From NCBI GenBank assembly GCA_009711765.1, contig VEND01000041.1, positions 1 through 56,335 of the forward strand: a stretch of 56,335 nucleotides of DNA, written 5' to 3'. Of the stretch, positions 1-8,485 are shown one piece after another. Position numbers and translations under genes: made by a program. Source of the stretch: Bacillota bacterium. Its GTDB lineage: Bacteria > Bacillota > Clostridia > Tissierellales > MES13. Each line of letters opens with the position of its first letter. The stretch's first letter is position 1. The notes under the pieces were generated by a model, which worked only from the letters and a program-made list of their open reading frames with translations, was not told the DNA's origin and ran no database searches.

Positions 1-104
1 AACTTCCAGATGTTACCTAGACCGATTGCAGATCCAGCAGCGGCTGCTATAATACCTATCTTAGAACCGAAACTGTCTCTAGGTTGTAAATTATTATTAT
101 CCAT
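1..104 (-). CDS. N-terminus of a sodium:neurotransmitter symporter (NSS/SNF) family transporter, cut by the window edge
   Basis: Reading leftward from an ATG at 104, the first 34 codons give a short polar start, then DSFGSKIGIIAAAAGSAIGL followed by GNIWK. The AAAGSAIGLGNIWK stretch is the conserved first transmembrane segment of NSS family sodium-coupled amino-acid transporters, where it forms part of the sodium and substrate site. A GGGGGAG ribosome binding site lies at 111-117. The rest of the gene is outside the window, so substrate and intactness cannot be judged. Direction and position make it a possible target of the two-component system upstream, but that is inference. Confidence 0.85.
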   Translation of the reverse strand, partial: MDNNNLQPRDSFGSKIGIIAAAAGSAIGLGNIWK

Positions 105-450
105 ATTACTCCCCCTTCAAAATTTTTATTTATTTAAATGCTAAAGCACTTAAATATCTAGTTTAATATTACTGATAGTGCATACTTTTTAATTTAGATG
201 CTTTACAATAATTTGTAAGGCTTATTTCTTTTTTGTAACATCTTAAAAATTATTGTATCATAAAATTAAGAAAATTTGAACAATTTGTCGTAAATTATTC
301 AAGAAAAGTTTTCGTTAATTAAATCACTAAAGCGAGGAATGTGTAAATGACTGGCTTTCGAGTGTTTTTGCATTATATGAAATATTCTGAATTTTTTAAC
401 TTTTGATGCTTTGTTTTGTAGCTTTTTCTTTTTTTTGATTTATGTATGGT
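105..450. other. 346-bp intergenic region
   Basis: AT-rich, with no ORF of convincing length. It lies between the response regulator and the symporter, both on the minus strand, so it should hold the symporter promoter and the end of the regulator transcript. I see no strong hairpin terminator and no clear operator. Confidence 0.5.
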
Positions 451-1134
451 TTAATCATTTAATCTATATTTATTTTTTGGTCTTCCTACCTTACCATATT
501 CAAGTTCTAATATAACCTTATCTTCCCTTTCTAGATAATCTAAATACCTTCGAGCTGTTATTCTTGAAACACCTATCTTATCTGCAATTTCCTGAGCACT
601 AAAGGCTTTATTATTCATACTTTTTATATAGTTTAGTACTTTCTGATATGTGTGTTTACTAAACCCTTTAATATCTTTTATATCTGAAGTTTCATCTGTA
701 GTTTCTTTATTCAATGTATATTTATCTATAATATTTTGTTCTACTTTTTCTATATTCTCAAAATTTTTCAATCTATTTTTATACTGTAATAAAGCTTCTT
801 TAAATCGATTAAACACAAAAGGTTTTATAAGATAATCTATAGCACCATATCTAAAAGCTTCTTCTACTGTATCCATGCTTTTATCTGCTGTTATAAGTAT
901 TACATCACTTTTTAAATCATTAGCTCTAATCCATTTTATAAGTTCTATACCCCTTCCTTGAGGGAAAAATATATCTAACAATATTAAATCAGGATTCCCC
1001 TTTAATATTGCATCTTTTGCATCTTCTATAGTATTTACACTTTCATATAGTGAAAATCCTTCTATCTTTTCTAAAAATCTTTGATTTATTTCACTAACCA
1101 TCGGATCATCTTCTACTATAAGTACCTTTATCAT
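451..1134 (-). CDS. Response regulator, CitB/DcuR (DpiA) family
   Basis: The chosen start is the ATG at 1134, giving MIKVLIVEDDPMVSEIN, preceded by a GAAAGGAG site; a longer frame reaching 1185 would run into the kinase gene. The receiver domain covers about residues 1-120, with the acidic pair EDD near residue 8, the phosphoacceptor Asp in LILLDIFFP near residue 54, the Thr in LITAD and the Lys in YLIKPF. The C-terminal 60 residues hold a helix-turn-helix (FSAQEIADKIGVSRITARRY), as in CitB/DcuR proteins that respond to citrate or C4-dicarboxylates. The kinase gene ends 1 bp before this start, so the pair is translationally coupled. The target is unknown. Confidence 0.93.
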   Translation of the reverse strand: MIKVLIVEDDPMVSEINQRFLEKIEGFSLYESVNTIEDAKDAILKGNPDLILLDIFFPQGRGIELIKWIRANDLKSDVILITADKSMDTVEEAFRYGAIDYLIKPFVFNRFKEALLQYKNRLKNFENIEKVEQNIIDKYTLNKETTDETSDIKDIKGFSKHTYQKVLNYIKSMNNKAFSAQEIADKIGVSRITARRYLDYLEREDKVILELEYGKVGRPKNKYRLND

Positions 1135-1135
1135 A

Positions 1136-2716
1136 TTAGTTTCTCCTTTCTTTAGGTATGAAAATATTCCATTCTGTCCCCTCATCTAGTTTAACATCTA
1201 TTTTCCCTTTAGCATTGTCTACAATTTGCTTTACATTCCATAAACCATATCCTCTTTGTCCTGATTTAGTAGTTACACCCCTATTAAATATCTTCTCTTT
1301 TATTTCTTCACTTATACCTGGACCGTTATCTTTTATTCTTATATAAAGACCATCATCATTTGATTTGATTTTAACTGATATTTTTCCACCATTAAGTTTT
1401 ACTAACTCATCAATTGCATTTTCTATTAAATTACCAATAACTGAACATATTTCATCCACAGTTATATTATATGGTAAACTTGTTATTTTTGAATCAGGGT
1501 CAATTACTAAATCTACTTTTGCCTCTTGAGCCTTATTATATTTAGCTAATAATATACCTGCTATATGGACATTTTTAATTTTATAATTTAAAGTTCCTAA
1601 AACCTCTTGACGTTGCTCAGATATATCTGATATATACTCAATTGCCTTATTATATTCCTCTAATTGAATTAAACCTGATATTGTATGAAGTTTATTCATA
1701 AACTCATGGTTTTGAGCCCTTAAATCATTAGTTATCTTCTTTATTCCTGTTAGTTCTTCTGCCATTTGCTTTACTTCTGTTAAGTCTTGAAAACTTGATA
1801 CAACCCCTATAACATCTCCCTTATGATCTTGTAATAATGTATGACTACATAAAAGAGTTTTTCCTGGTTTAATTTTAATTTCTTCATTGTACAAAGATTT
1901 TTTAGTTTGTAAAACTTCTAATAATTGATCTGTATAATTTGAATTAAAATTTAATATACTTTTACCTTTATCTTTTTCTGATAAACCGAAAATTTCCTTA
2001 GCTGCTTTATTAAATAATATTATATCTCCCTCTTGATTAATAGCTAATATACCATTTTTCAAACTCTGTAAAATTAAGTTTCTTTCTCCTAATAAAAGAG
2101 CAATCTCTTTAGGTTCTAATCCAAATATTGTTTTCTTTATATTAAATGATAATAAATACGAAACTATAATTGCTATTATAAGACCTACCAGTAAGGTCAT
2201 TTTAAAATTAAATATATGTGCTGATATCTCTTTATAGACAGTATCATTTAATAATCCTACTAATACAGCTCCAACCTGTTCTCCATTGTAATAGATAGGG
2301 GTGAAAGCCCTTATAGCTGAAATTAAAACATTTCTATCGGCAGATACATAGGATTCTCCATTTTCTAACACTCTTTTTTCTCCACCACTAATATATTTCT
2401 TTCCTAATGCCTTCTCATATGGATATGAATATTTTATCCCTTCCATATCCATAACAATAATATATTGAAATCTAGTTTTCTTACGAAAGCTTTCAATAAC
2501 ACCTTGTATATCATTATAATCTTTCTCAGTAGCTAAATTTCTTTGTATATTTTCCATAGAGGCAATAGTTACTGCTAAATCCATAGCATTATTTCCCATC
2601 TGATTTTCTACAGTATTTTTCACTTGTTCAAAATTTAAATATCCTATACCTCCGATAACAATAATAAGCATTATTGTCATATATAAAGTGATTTTATATT
2701 GTAATTTCAAATTCAT
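1136..2716 (-). CDS. Sensor histidine kinase, CitA/DcuS family
   Basis: About 526 residues. Layout: transmembrane segment at about residues 10-28, an extracellular Cache/PASC-like sensor of about 140 residues, a second membrane segment at about 172-195, a cytoplasmic PAS domain at about 210-320, then the phosphoacceptor region AQNHEFMNKLHTISGLIQL with His in NHEF, and a HATPase domain with NLIENAID, DNGPGIS and GYGLWNV. This is the standard DcuS/CitA arrangement. The sensor has KYSYPYEKALGK where citrate and fumarate sensors have a conserved R-x-S-H-P region, so the ligand may differ. The start is ambiguous: GTG at 2719, ATG at 2716 and TTG at 2710 share the GAGGTG site. The only gap before the upstream gene contains a terminator. 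Confidence 0.92.
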   Translation of the reverse strand: MNLKLQYKITLYMTIMLIIVIGGIGYLNFEQVKNTVENQMGNNAMDLAVTIASMENIQRNLATEKDYNDIQGVIESFRKKTRFQYIIVMDMEGIKYSYPYEKALGKKYISGGEKRVLENGESYVSADRNVLISAIRAFTPIYYNGEQVGAVLVGLLNDTVYKEISAHIFNFKMTLLVGLIIAIIVSYLLSFNIKKTIFGLEPKEIALLLGERNLILQSLKNGILAINQEGDIILFNKAAKEIFGLSEKDKGKSILNFNSNYTDQLLEVLQTKKSLYNEEIKIKPGKTLLCSHTLLQDHKGDVIGVVSSFQDLTEVKQMAEELTGIKKITNDLRAQNHEFMNKLHTISGLIQLEEYNKAIEYISDISEQRQEVLGTLNYKIKNVHIAGILLAKYNKAQEAKVDLVIDPDSKITSLPYNITVDEICSVIGNLIENAIDELVKLNGGKISVKIKSNDDGLYIRIKDNGPGISEEIKEKIFNRGVTTKSGQRGYGLWNVKQIVDNAKGKIDVKLDEGTEWNIFIPKERRN

Positions 2717-2730
2717 CACCTCTATAAAAA

Positions 2731-2754
2731 ATAAGGCATAACAATATGCCTTAT
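2731..2754 (-). terminator. Rho-independent terminator of the small FMN-binding gene
   Basis: Arms 2731-2739 and 2746-2754 are perfect 9-bp complements with a 6-nt loop, followed on the minus strand by a T-rich run. The hairpin includes the stop codon of the FMN-binding gene and ends only about 10 nt before the kinase ribosome binding site, so kinase expression must come from readthrough or a very short promoter region. Confidence 0.8.
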
Positions 2755-3113
2755 GATTTAGTATTTAATTTTGCTTTACTTAAGGCTTCTTTTATAGCTT
2801 CTAATAATCCCTTACTTGTAAATGAAGCCCCCGATACAACGTTAACATCTGCACTATTAGCATCTATAACTCGCTTAGGTATCTTTTCATAAACTATATC
2901 GCTTAAACCTGGCATTTCCTGTTGGTCAGTAATTACTATATCCTTAATTTTATATTTATCAGTTACAACTTTTACTTTAATCTTTCCATGATGTCCTTGG
3001 CCTGAGCCTTTATAACTTCCTTCTTTATATAAAGCTTTATCTTTTGCACAAAAGGTAATGCTTGTAGAAATGAAAATTATTAAAGTGCAGACTAAAAATC
3101 TATTCAATTGCAT
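2751..3113 (-). CDS. Small exported or membrane-anchored FMN-binding domain protein
   Basis: About 120 residues. An N-terminal hydrophobic segment (about residues 5-22) ends near a cysteine in ITFCAKD; this is a poor lipobox, so it may be an uncleaved anchor. The rest is one FMN-binding domain (PF04205 type): YKEGSYKGSGQGHHGKIKV at the start, and VVSGASFTSKGLLEAI near the end, which contains the S-G-A-S-x-T site where ApbE-type transferases attach FMN through a phosphoester bond to Ser or Thr. Such domains carry electrons outside the membrane. It lies beside the quinone and NADH dehydrogenase genes, consistent with a role as an extra carrier. ATG at 3113 is preferred to the TTG one codon earlier. 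Confidence 0.85.
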   Translation of the reverse strand: MQLNRFLVCTLIIFISTSITFCAKDKALYKEGSYKGSGQGHHGKIKVKVVTDKYKIKDIVITDQQEMPGLSDIVYEKIPKRVIDANSADVNVVSGASFTSKGLLEAIKEALSKAKLNTKS

Positions 3114-3205
3114 CAACCCCTTTTAGATACAACCTAATATTTATGCTTAAGTGTATTATAACATTTTGTTAATTACTTGTCATTTAATTCCATGAAAATA
3201 CACAT

Positions 3206-4177
3206 TTAATATTTTCTTTCTAAAAGCCCTTTAGCTATTTCTTTGATTACATTTTTCCATTTACACTCAGGAAGTTTTTCTATATTATCATAGGCTCTGA
3301 AGGTATATTTTTTAGCCACATTTCTTGCTTTTTTTACACCTTCATATTTATTAACAAGTTTAATTATTTTTTCAATATCATTATTATCTAACATATCTTT
3401 ATTTAAAATGCTTTTAATCCCATCATTTTTATCCTCATTAATAGCAAATATTAATGGCAGTGTATAATATCCCTTTATTAAATCTCTTTGGGCTTCTTTA
3501 CCTAATGATTTATTATCTCCTTTATAATCAAGTAAGTCATCGATAATTTGAAATGCCATACCTATATTATAACCAATCTTTGCAAAAGTTTTTGTTATAG
3601 ATTCTTCACATTTTGATTCTTTAGCTCCAACAAATAAACTTAATGAAAATAAAGCTGCTGTTTTTCCTGAAGCTACCCTAACATATTTTCTAAAGTTCAT
3701 ATTTGTAGCGTATCTAAAATTAAACTGTTTTATTTCACCTAAGCAAATCTTTGATATCACTTTAGAAATATTTTTTAAATTTTCTCTATCATAATCATAT
3801 TCAGAAAGCATTATTAAACACTGACTAAATAAATAATCCCCTGTATATACTGCATACTCTTTTCCGTACTTAGATTGTATACTTTCTGTATTTCTTCTTA
3901 AATTTGATTCATCGATAATATCATCATGTACAAGGGTTGCCATATGAAGTAATTCAATAACAGCTGCAAGATTATTAAACCTATCTTTTTCATAGTCTCC
4001 AAATTTTCCTGAAAGAACCAAAAAACCAGGTCTTAATAATTTCCCTCCATTATTAATCATAGGACTTATTGCTTCATCAAAATATTTCTCACTAGATCGT
4101 ATGCTTTTTTTCATTATTTTTTTAACATCTTCTAATTCATCCATTATTTCAGGATAATTTTTAAATATTTTACTCAT
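3206..4177 (-). CDS. Polyprenyl diphosphate synthase (heptaprenyl/DmkB-like)
   Basis: 323 residues, the usual length for trans-prenyl chain synthases. The first aspartate-rich motif is LVHDDIIDES and the second is FQIIDDLLDYKGD; both bind magnesium and the allylic diphosphate. GGKLLRP near residue 43 binds isopentenyl diphosphate. The enzyme makes the prenyl tail of a quinone or of undecaprenyl-like lipids. Its neighbours are a type II NADH dehydrogenase and FMN-binding proteins, as in the Listeria extracellular electron transfer locus where DmkB makes the demethylmenaquinone tail. No separate small HepS/HepT subunit is seen nearby. Chain length cannot be read with confidence. Confidence 0.9.
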   Translation of the reverse strand: MSKIFKNYPEIMDELEDVKKIMKKSIRSSEKYFDEAISPMINNGGKLLRPGFLVLSGKFGDYEKDRFNNLAAVIELLHMATLVHDDIIDESNLRRNTESIQSKYGKEYAVYTGDYLFSQCLIMLSEYDYDRENLKNISKVISKICLGEIKQFNFRYATNMNFRKYVRVASGKTAALFSLSLFVGAKESKCEESITKTFAKIGYNIGMAFQIIDDLLDYKGDNKSLGKEAQRDLIKGYYTLPLIFAINEDKNDGIKSILNKDMLDNNDIEKIIKLVNKYEGVKKARNVAKKYTFRAYDNIEKLPECKWKNVIKEIAKGLLERKY

Positions 4178-4294
4178 CTTATCACCTTAGACTATATTTT
4201 ATAGTTTTTATGCAAATTACACTTTTCATTTAAAAACATCTATATATAATTATAAGATAAAAAACATACATATGTCTATTTGTTTAAAAAAATT

Positions 4295-4330
4295 CAAATG
4301 TCCTTTTAAATAACATTAAAAGGACATTTG
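4295..4330 (-). terminator. Terminator downstream of the NADH dehydrogenase fusion gene
   Basis: Perfect 15-bp arms at 4295-4309 and 4316-4330 with a 6-nt loop, followed on the minus strand by GAATTTTTTT. It ends the gene whose stop codon lies at 4339. Confidence 0.88.
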
Positions 4331-4338
4331 CTATAACC

Positions 4339-6180
4339 TTAATCCGTATATAGATAATATTTCCTAACAAAACCTATTTTTTTCCACTGTTTTTTTAGAA
4401 ATGGTAATACATAATAATCAAGTCCAAAGGTACTTCCTGAACCGCCTATTAAAGCTATTGCAGCAAATATATACCATAACATTTCATATGGTGCCATTCC
4501 TGAAGTCCAAATCATAGCCCCCATACCTATCGATACAATAGAAGCTAAGGCAGTAAATAATCCTGCTATTAAACATAATCCTACAACAATTTCTGCTATG
4601 ACCATTCCTGTTTGGAAAAGTTCTGCTAAGAATGTAAATCCTCCATCTCCTGTATAGAAAAATGTATTCATAGACCAATCAACAATATCTTCTATAAAAC
4701 CTGGTACAGGCAATGCATCTCCCCACTCACTCGCAGCTTCAGCAGCTCCTTCTGCTGCTTGAGATGCCCCTGAAGTTGCATCTGATGGTGGTGCTGGTAT
4801 TAAGAAAATATTAGATGGATCCTTTATAACCTTAGTTATTTTATTTATTCCTTCAAGTAACCATTTTACTCCTAGAAACATCCTAAGTGGTACTAACCAG
4901 AAATTAGGAGATGCCTTAGAAAAATATCCTCCTACTAAACTTCTTCTATCTTTAATATTAAATATCTCATGCATTAAATAAGACCAACATTTATTAAATC
5001 CTGCTACTTGGAAAAAATAAACTATATTAATAAAGTGCTTAACAAACATTGCTAAAAATCCTGATAATCCAAAGAACTTACCTGGCATCCCTAAGTGAGC
5101 TACTCCATATTTTCCACCTATAGAAACCATTGCACCATGAAATGATGGTTTATATGATTTTTTTTCTTTATCTTTAATCTCAGAATAAATGTTATTTGCC
5201 ACTAATGGTGCTGAATGCTCTGCATTTTCAACCATTTGAGGTACAGCTCTTTCTTCTCCCTCTGGAATATAATAAATATTATCTCCTACAACATATACAT
5301 TTTCATAATCTACAGATTGTAATTTATCATTAGTTACTATTCTCTTTCTTCCTTCTTGCTTTAACTCTGTATTTCCTATAACTTCTGAACCTTCTACTCC
5401 TGCTGCCCATATTACAGTTTGCGTTTTAATACTTTCATTCTCACCAAACTTAACCTCATCTTTAGATACTTCTGTAATACCCTTATTAGTTAATATTTCA
5501 ACACCTAGTTTCCTAAGTCTTTTCTCTGCTTTTTTAATAAGTTTATCAGGGAATATTGGTAATATCTTAGGAGCCATATCTATTACATAAAGACTTACTT
5601 CTTTTTTATCTATATTAAAATCTTTACATAATCTATCCTTCCATTCTCCTATCTCACCAATCATTTCTACACCGGTAAAACCTCCCCCTGCTACAACAAA
5701 GGTTAGTAATTTTCTTCTTATTTCTTCACTAGACTCCTTAGATGCTTTCCTAAACATATGAAGGATATGTTCTTTTAAATTAACTGCATCTTCATAGGAC
5801 CAAAGTTTATGAGTAAATTCATCAGCTCCTTTTATTCCAAAGGTAGTTGGTTTAGAACCTGTTCCCATAACTAAATAATCATACTCATAAGACTTACTTT
5901 CTGATTTTAATGTCTGTTTGTCAAAATTTATATCTTTAATTTCATCTAAAACTACATTAACTTTTCTCTTTGCAAATATTTTCTTTAGGTTAATCCTAAT
6001 TGAATCTTCACTAACTCTACCTGCTGCAACTTCATGGAGTTCTGTTAAAAGAGTATGATATGGTTTTTTATCTATTAGAGTAATCTCTACTGTTTCATCT
6101 TTTTTAAACTTATTAGAAAGTTTTTTAGCCGTTAATACTCCCCCATATCCTCCACCTAGAATTATTATTTTTTTACTCAT
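4339..6180 (-). CDS. ndh2: Type II NADH dehydrogenase fused to a DoxX-like membrane domain (Ndh2-like)
   Basis: The start is the ATG at 6180 (MSKKIIILGGGYGGVLTAKK) with an AAAGGAGGT site; upstream in-frame codons lack one. 613 residues. Residues 1 to about 390 form an NDH-2 flavoprotein: the FAD-binding GGGYGG, the NADH-binding VVAGGGFTGVEMIGE, and VYVVGDN near the flavin. The remainder is a membrane domain resembling DoxX, with segments around PLRMFLGVKWLLEGINKI, MVIAEIVVGLCLIAGLF and MLWYIFAAIALIGG, and an Ala/Ser-rich outside loop. The same order and a similar length occur in Listeria Ndh2, the dedicated dehydrogenase that feeds demethylmenaquinone for extracellular electron transfer. It has its own promoter and terminator. 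NADH oxidation and quinone reduction are family knowledge; the role here is inference. Confidence 0.9.
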   Translation of the reverse strand: MSKKIIILGGGYGGVLTAKKLSNKFKKDETVEITLIDKKPYHTLLTELHEVAAGRVSEDSIRINLKKIFAKRKVNVVLDEIKDINFDKQTLKSESKSYEYDYLVMGTGSKPTTFGIKGADEFTHKLWSYEDAVNLKEHILHMFRKASKESSEEIRRKLLTFVVAGGGFTGVEMIGEIGEWKDRLCKDFNIDKKEVSLYVIDMAPKILPIFPDKLIKKAEKRLRKLGVEILTNKGITEVSKDEVKFGENESIKTQTVIWAAGVEGSEVIGNTELKQEGRKRIVTNDKLQSVDYENVYVVGDNIYYIPEGEERAVPQMVENAEHSAPLVANNIYSEIKDKEKKSYKPSFHGAMVSIGGKYGVAHLGMPGKFFGLSGFLAMFVKHFINIVYFFQVAGFNKCWSYLMHEIFNIKDRRSLVGGYFSKASPNFWLVPLRMFLGVKWLLEGINKITKVIKDPSNIFLIPAPPSDATSGASQAAEGAAEAASEWGDALPVPGFIEDIVDWSMNTFFYTGDGGFTFLAELFQTGMVIAEIVVGLCLIAGLFTALASIVSIGMGAMIWTSGMAPYEMLWYIFAAIALIGGSGSTFGLDYYVLPFLKKQWKKIGFVRKYYLYTD

Positions 6181-6219
6181 AACGTACCTCCTTTTTTTGG
6201 TAAAGGAATTTATATTGTT

Positions 6220-6249
6220 CATATAGTTAATAAAGTAAGTTTTGTTCAA
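6220..6249 (-). promoter_or_regulatory. Probable promoter of the ndh2-like gene
   Basis: On the minus strand TTGAAC (6244-6249) and TATATG (6220-6225) are 18 bp apart, about 40 bp before the start codon. The match is moderate. Confidence 0.5.
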
Positions 6250-6265
6250 ACTAGTATAATAAGAT

Positions 6266-6293
6266 AAAAACCCAGAAACAAATCTGGGTTTTT
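6266..6293 (-). terminator. Terminator of the pplA-like gene
   Basis: 11-bp perfect arms at 6266-6276 and 6283-6293 beginning 6 bp after the stop codon. Runs of A and T flank the stem on both sides. It separates pplA-like transcription from ndh2. Confidence 0.85.
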
Positions 6294-6298
6294 ATTAA

Positions 6299-7156
6299 CT
6301 ATTCTTCTTCACTAGCTATTGTTGCTTCAGTTTTTTCTCCACTTTCAGCTAATGCTAAAGCTTTACTAGCTAAAGCTTTAAAATCACTACTTGAACTAGT
6401 TGCCCCTGTTACTGCATCTACTTCTGATAGTTTTTGATTTTCAACTAATCTTTCTTCTAATTTTTTAGTAAATTCAGCTGGGTAAGTGCCTGATTTTTCT
6501 TTCATTGCACTTTTATATCCTTCATCTTTAGTCTTTAGTTTTCCTTCTTCATTAACATAATCAAAGTTTACATTTGAAATCTTTCCATCTTTAACTTCTA
6601 ACTCTACTTGACCTTTCCAGCCATGATCATCGAAGGATTTATACGCTACTTTATACGTTCCATCCTTTAATAAATTAATAACTGCATCGGAAGTATCTCC
6701 CTTTTTAGCATGTTCTAAAGCTTTGTTTGCTAAAACTTTAAAATTATGGGATGAATGAGTTGCTCCTGTAACTACATCTACATCTTCTACACTTTGACTA
6801 GCTACTAATTGTTCTTCTAACTCTTTTGTATATTTCTCTGGATAAGTACCTGACTTACCTTCCATTGCATTTTTATATCCTTCATTTTTTGTTTTAAGCT
6901 TTCCTTCTCTGTTTTTATAATCAAATTCAACATCGCTAATTTTTCCATCTTTAACAGTTATATTAACAAATGACTTCCATCCATGACTATCAAATCTGTC
7001 ATAAACTGCCTTATAACTACCATCTTCATAATTAGCTGCTGATTTTTCATTAGCACCTTCATTTGATGCAGGCTCTTCGCTTGTCCCACAAGCACCTAAT
7101 AACCCAACAGACATAACTAATACTAATAATATTGATAAAATTTTAATTTTTTTCAT
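6299..7156 (-). CDS. pplA: Lipoprotein with two FMN-binding domains, PplA-like extracellular flavoprotein
   Basis: 285 residues. The signal peptide ends in a lipobox, VGLLGACGTS, so the mature protein is lipid-anchored at Cys23. Two internally repeated domains follow at about residues 43-150 and 165-270, each opening with a DGSYK or DGTYK strand, then FDSHGWK or FDDHGWK, and ending in DVVTGATHSS or DAVTGATSSS. These are FMN flavinylation sites (T-G-A-T-S/H-S), where ApbE/FmnB couples FMN to a Thr. Listeria PplA has the same lipoprotein plus two-domain plan and passes electrons from the membrane quinone to outside acceptors. The tandem repeats are clearly homologous to each other. A consensus promoter precedes the gene. 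Confidence 0.92.
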   Translation of the reverse strand: MKKIKILSILLVLVMSVGLLGACGTSEEPASNEGANEKSAANYEDGSYKAVYDRFDSHGWKSFVNITVKDGKISDVEFDYKNREGKLKTKNEGYKNAMEGKSGTYPEKYTKELEEQLVASQSVEDVDVVTGATHSSHNFKVLANKALEHAKKGDTSDAVINLLKDGTYKVAYKSFDDHGWKGQVELEVKDGKISNVNFDYVNEEGKLKTKDEGYKSAMKEKSGTYPAEFTKKLEERLVENQKLSEVDAVTGATSSSSDFKALASKALALAESGEKTEATIASEEE

Positions 7157-7204
7157 ATTGACCCTCCTATTTTTTAAATGTATTTAATTTTACTGTTTAT
7201 ATAA

Positions 7205-7233
7205 ATTATAGAACCATGATAAACTTTTGTCAA
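7205..7233 (-). promoter_or_regulatory. Consensus sigma-A promoter of the pplA-like gene
   Basis: On the minus strand TTGACA (7228-7233) and TATAAT (7205-7210) match the sigma-70/A consensus at all 12 positions, with an ideal 17-bp spacer. Transcription should start near 7198, giving a leader of about 40 nt. Such a strong promoter suggests an abundant protein. Two TGTTCATTT copies lie just upstream at about 7249-7266. Confidence 0.88.
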
Positions 7234-7414
7234 TGTAGAGGGGGCGTTTTGTTCATTTTGTTCATTTTGGTTATTTTAAATACCTTTTCGTTATGTGCTT
7301 ATGCCCGTCACTTTCGTTGAATTACCCTATTATCGAACTATTAAACATATGTTTTACTTATTTTCAATTAGTTATTTTATTAACAATGAATTGGTATTTC
7401 TTAAAAGTCATAAA

Positions 7415-7442
7415 AAATTCTGAGGATTAACCCTCAGAATTT
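7415..7442 (-). terminator. Terminator wrapped around the stop codon of the MacB-core-like gene
   Basis: 11-bp arms at 7415-7425 and 7432-7442; the stop codon of the gene (7427-7429) sits in the loop. A T-rich tail follows on the minus strand. It ends the five-gene transporter operon. Confidence 0.82.
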
Positions 7443-8485
7443 CTAGTTTTAAAATGTTTATTTTCAATATATGTTAATATCCTATTCCACATAATAACTA
7501 TAATTATAATGAAACCATAAATTTTAAATTTATCTACTACTATATCACTAAGCCCATCTTTAAGCTTCAGTATAATATCATCATAATACAAAACTATTAT
7601 ATCTTTATAATCTGTAAAAGAAAATAAATTAGCTGGTATCATATTATCTGGAATAATTAAATATGAACATATCTTTATTATAATATAAAACAATAATAAA
7701 GTTCCTACTATCTCTGATAATGTAATTAATAAATTTTTCTTTTCTTTCTTAATATAACTATGTAAATGCATAACTCTTCTTTTTTTCTTATATCCTTTTA
7801 TAATAGATTTTATTCTAGCTTTTAAACTTTCATAAATCTTTTTAAATAAAATTATAATAAGATATAATAATATTAATATAATTATATTAATATATCCCCT
7901 AATTACTTCTTTGTAAACAATAGTATTATTAACCTTAATCCCTTGACTTTCTAATAAATTCTTCGTTCTATTAATAGATAATTCGTATGTCTTTTCATAG
8001 GGGGCAATATAAGTTAGTAAACTTTCATCCCAATATTCACTTAATTTTTTTTCATCAAAGGGAATATATATATCATTACCATCTTTCTCTATTCCTACTA
8101 TTTCATACTCTTTTCCATCTATAAACATATCTTCTCCTAATATATTGTACTTATTGAAATAAGTTGAAGCTATCTTTTCACCAATTACAGTAATAGGCTT
8201 TTCGGAATCATATAAAAATTCTCCCCTAGATATGTTTATATCTCTCATTTTTCTATCATTACCTGTCGTCATAATTAAATTGCCGCCATTATACTTCTTA
8301 ATATATTTTATTGAATATTTTTCTAAATGTAATTCCTTATTCAAATCTCTAAATTTATCCATAGTAAGTTTTCCATTAAAACTTAACTCAATAGCGCTTA
8401 TATTATATAAACCTTTTAGATAAAAAAATGATAATAATAAAAGTAAAATAACAAACACTAGCGTAAGTATCTTTTTTAATCCCAT
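7427..8485 (-). CDS. Membrane protein with a MacB periplasmic-core-like domain
   Basis: 352 residues. N-terminal membrane anchor (about 5-24), then an outside domain of about 160 residues containing GGNLIMTTGNDRKMRDINIS, GEFLYDSEKPITVIGEKIA and EYEIVGIEKDG, which resembles the MacB periplasmic core domain of FtsX/MacB-type exporters. Three further hydrophobic segments follow at about 195-215, 255-275 and 320-340, with a basic loop between them. It lacks the usual three-helix FtsX permease module in recognisable form, so it looks like a variant or reduced MacB partner. The start overlaps the adaptor gene by 10 bp and has an AAGGTG site. Together with the adaptor it recalls YknX/YknZ, but no ATPase is encoded beside it. 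Function unknown. Confidence 0.72.
   Translation of the reverse strand: MGLKKILTLVFVILLLLLSFFYLKGLYNISAIELSFNGKLTMDKFRDLNKELHLEKYSIKYIKKYNGGNLIMTTGNDRKMRDINISRGEFLYDSEKPITVIGEKIASTYFNKYNILGEDMFIDGKEYEIVGIEKDGNDIYIPFDEKKLSEYWDESLLTYIAPYEKTYELSINRTKNLLESQGIKVNNTIVYKEVIRGYINIIILILLYLIIILFKKIYESLKARIKSIIKGYKKKRRVMHLHSYIKKEKKNLLITLSEIVGTLLLFYIIIKICSYLIIPDNMIPANLFSFTDYKDIIVLYYDDIILKLKDGLSDIVVDKFKIYGFIIIIVIMWNRILTYIENKHFKTRNSEG

Noticed and set aside
650-835. Plus-strand ORF of 61 codons opposite the response regulator, and similar shadow ORFs (for example 9485-9805, 33154-33474, 50159-50461)
   Set aside because: They lie antisense to strongly supported genes, lack ribosome binding sites and show no family features.
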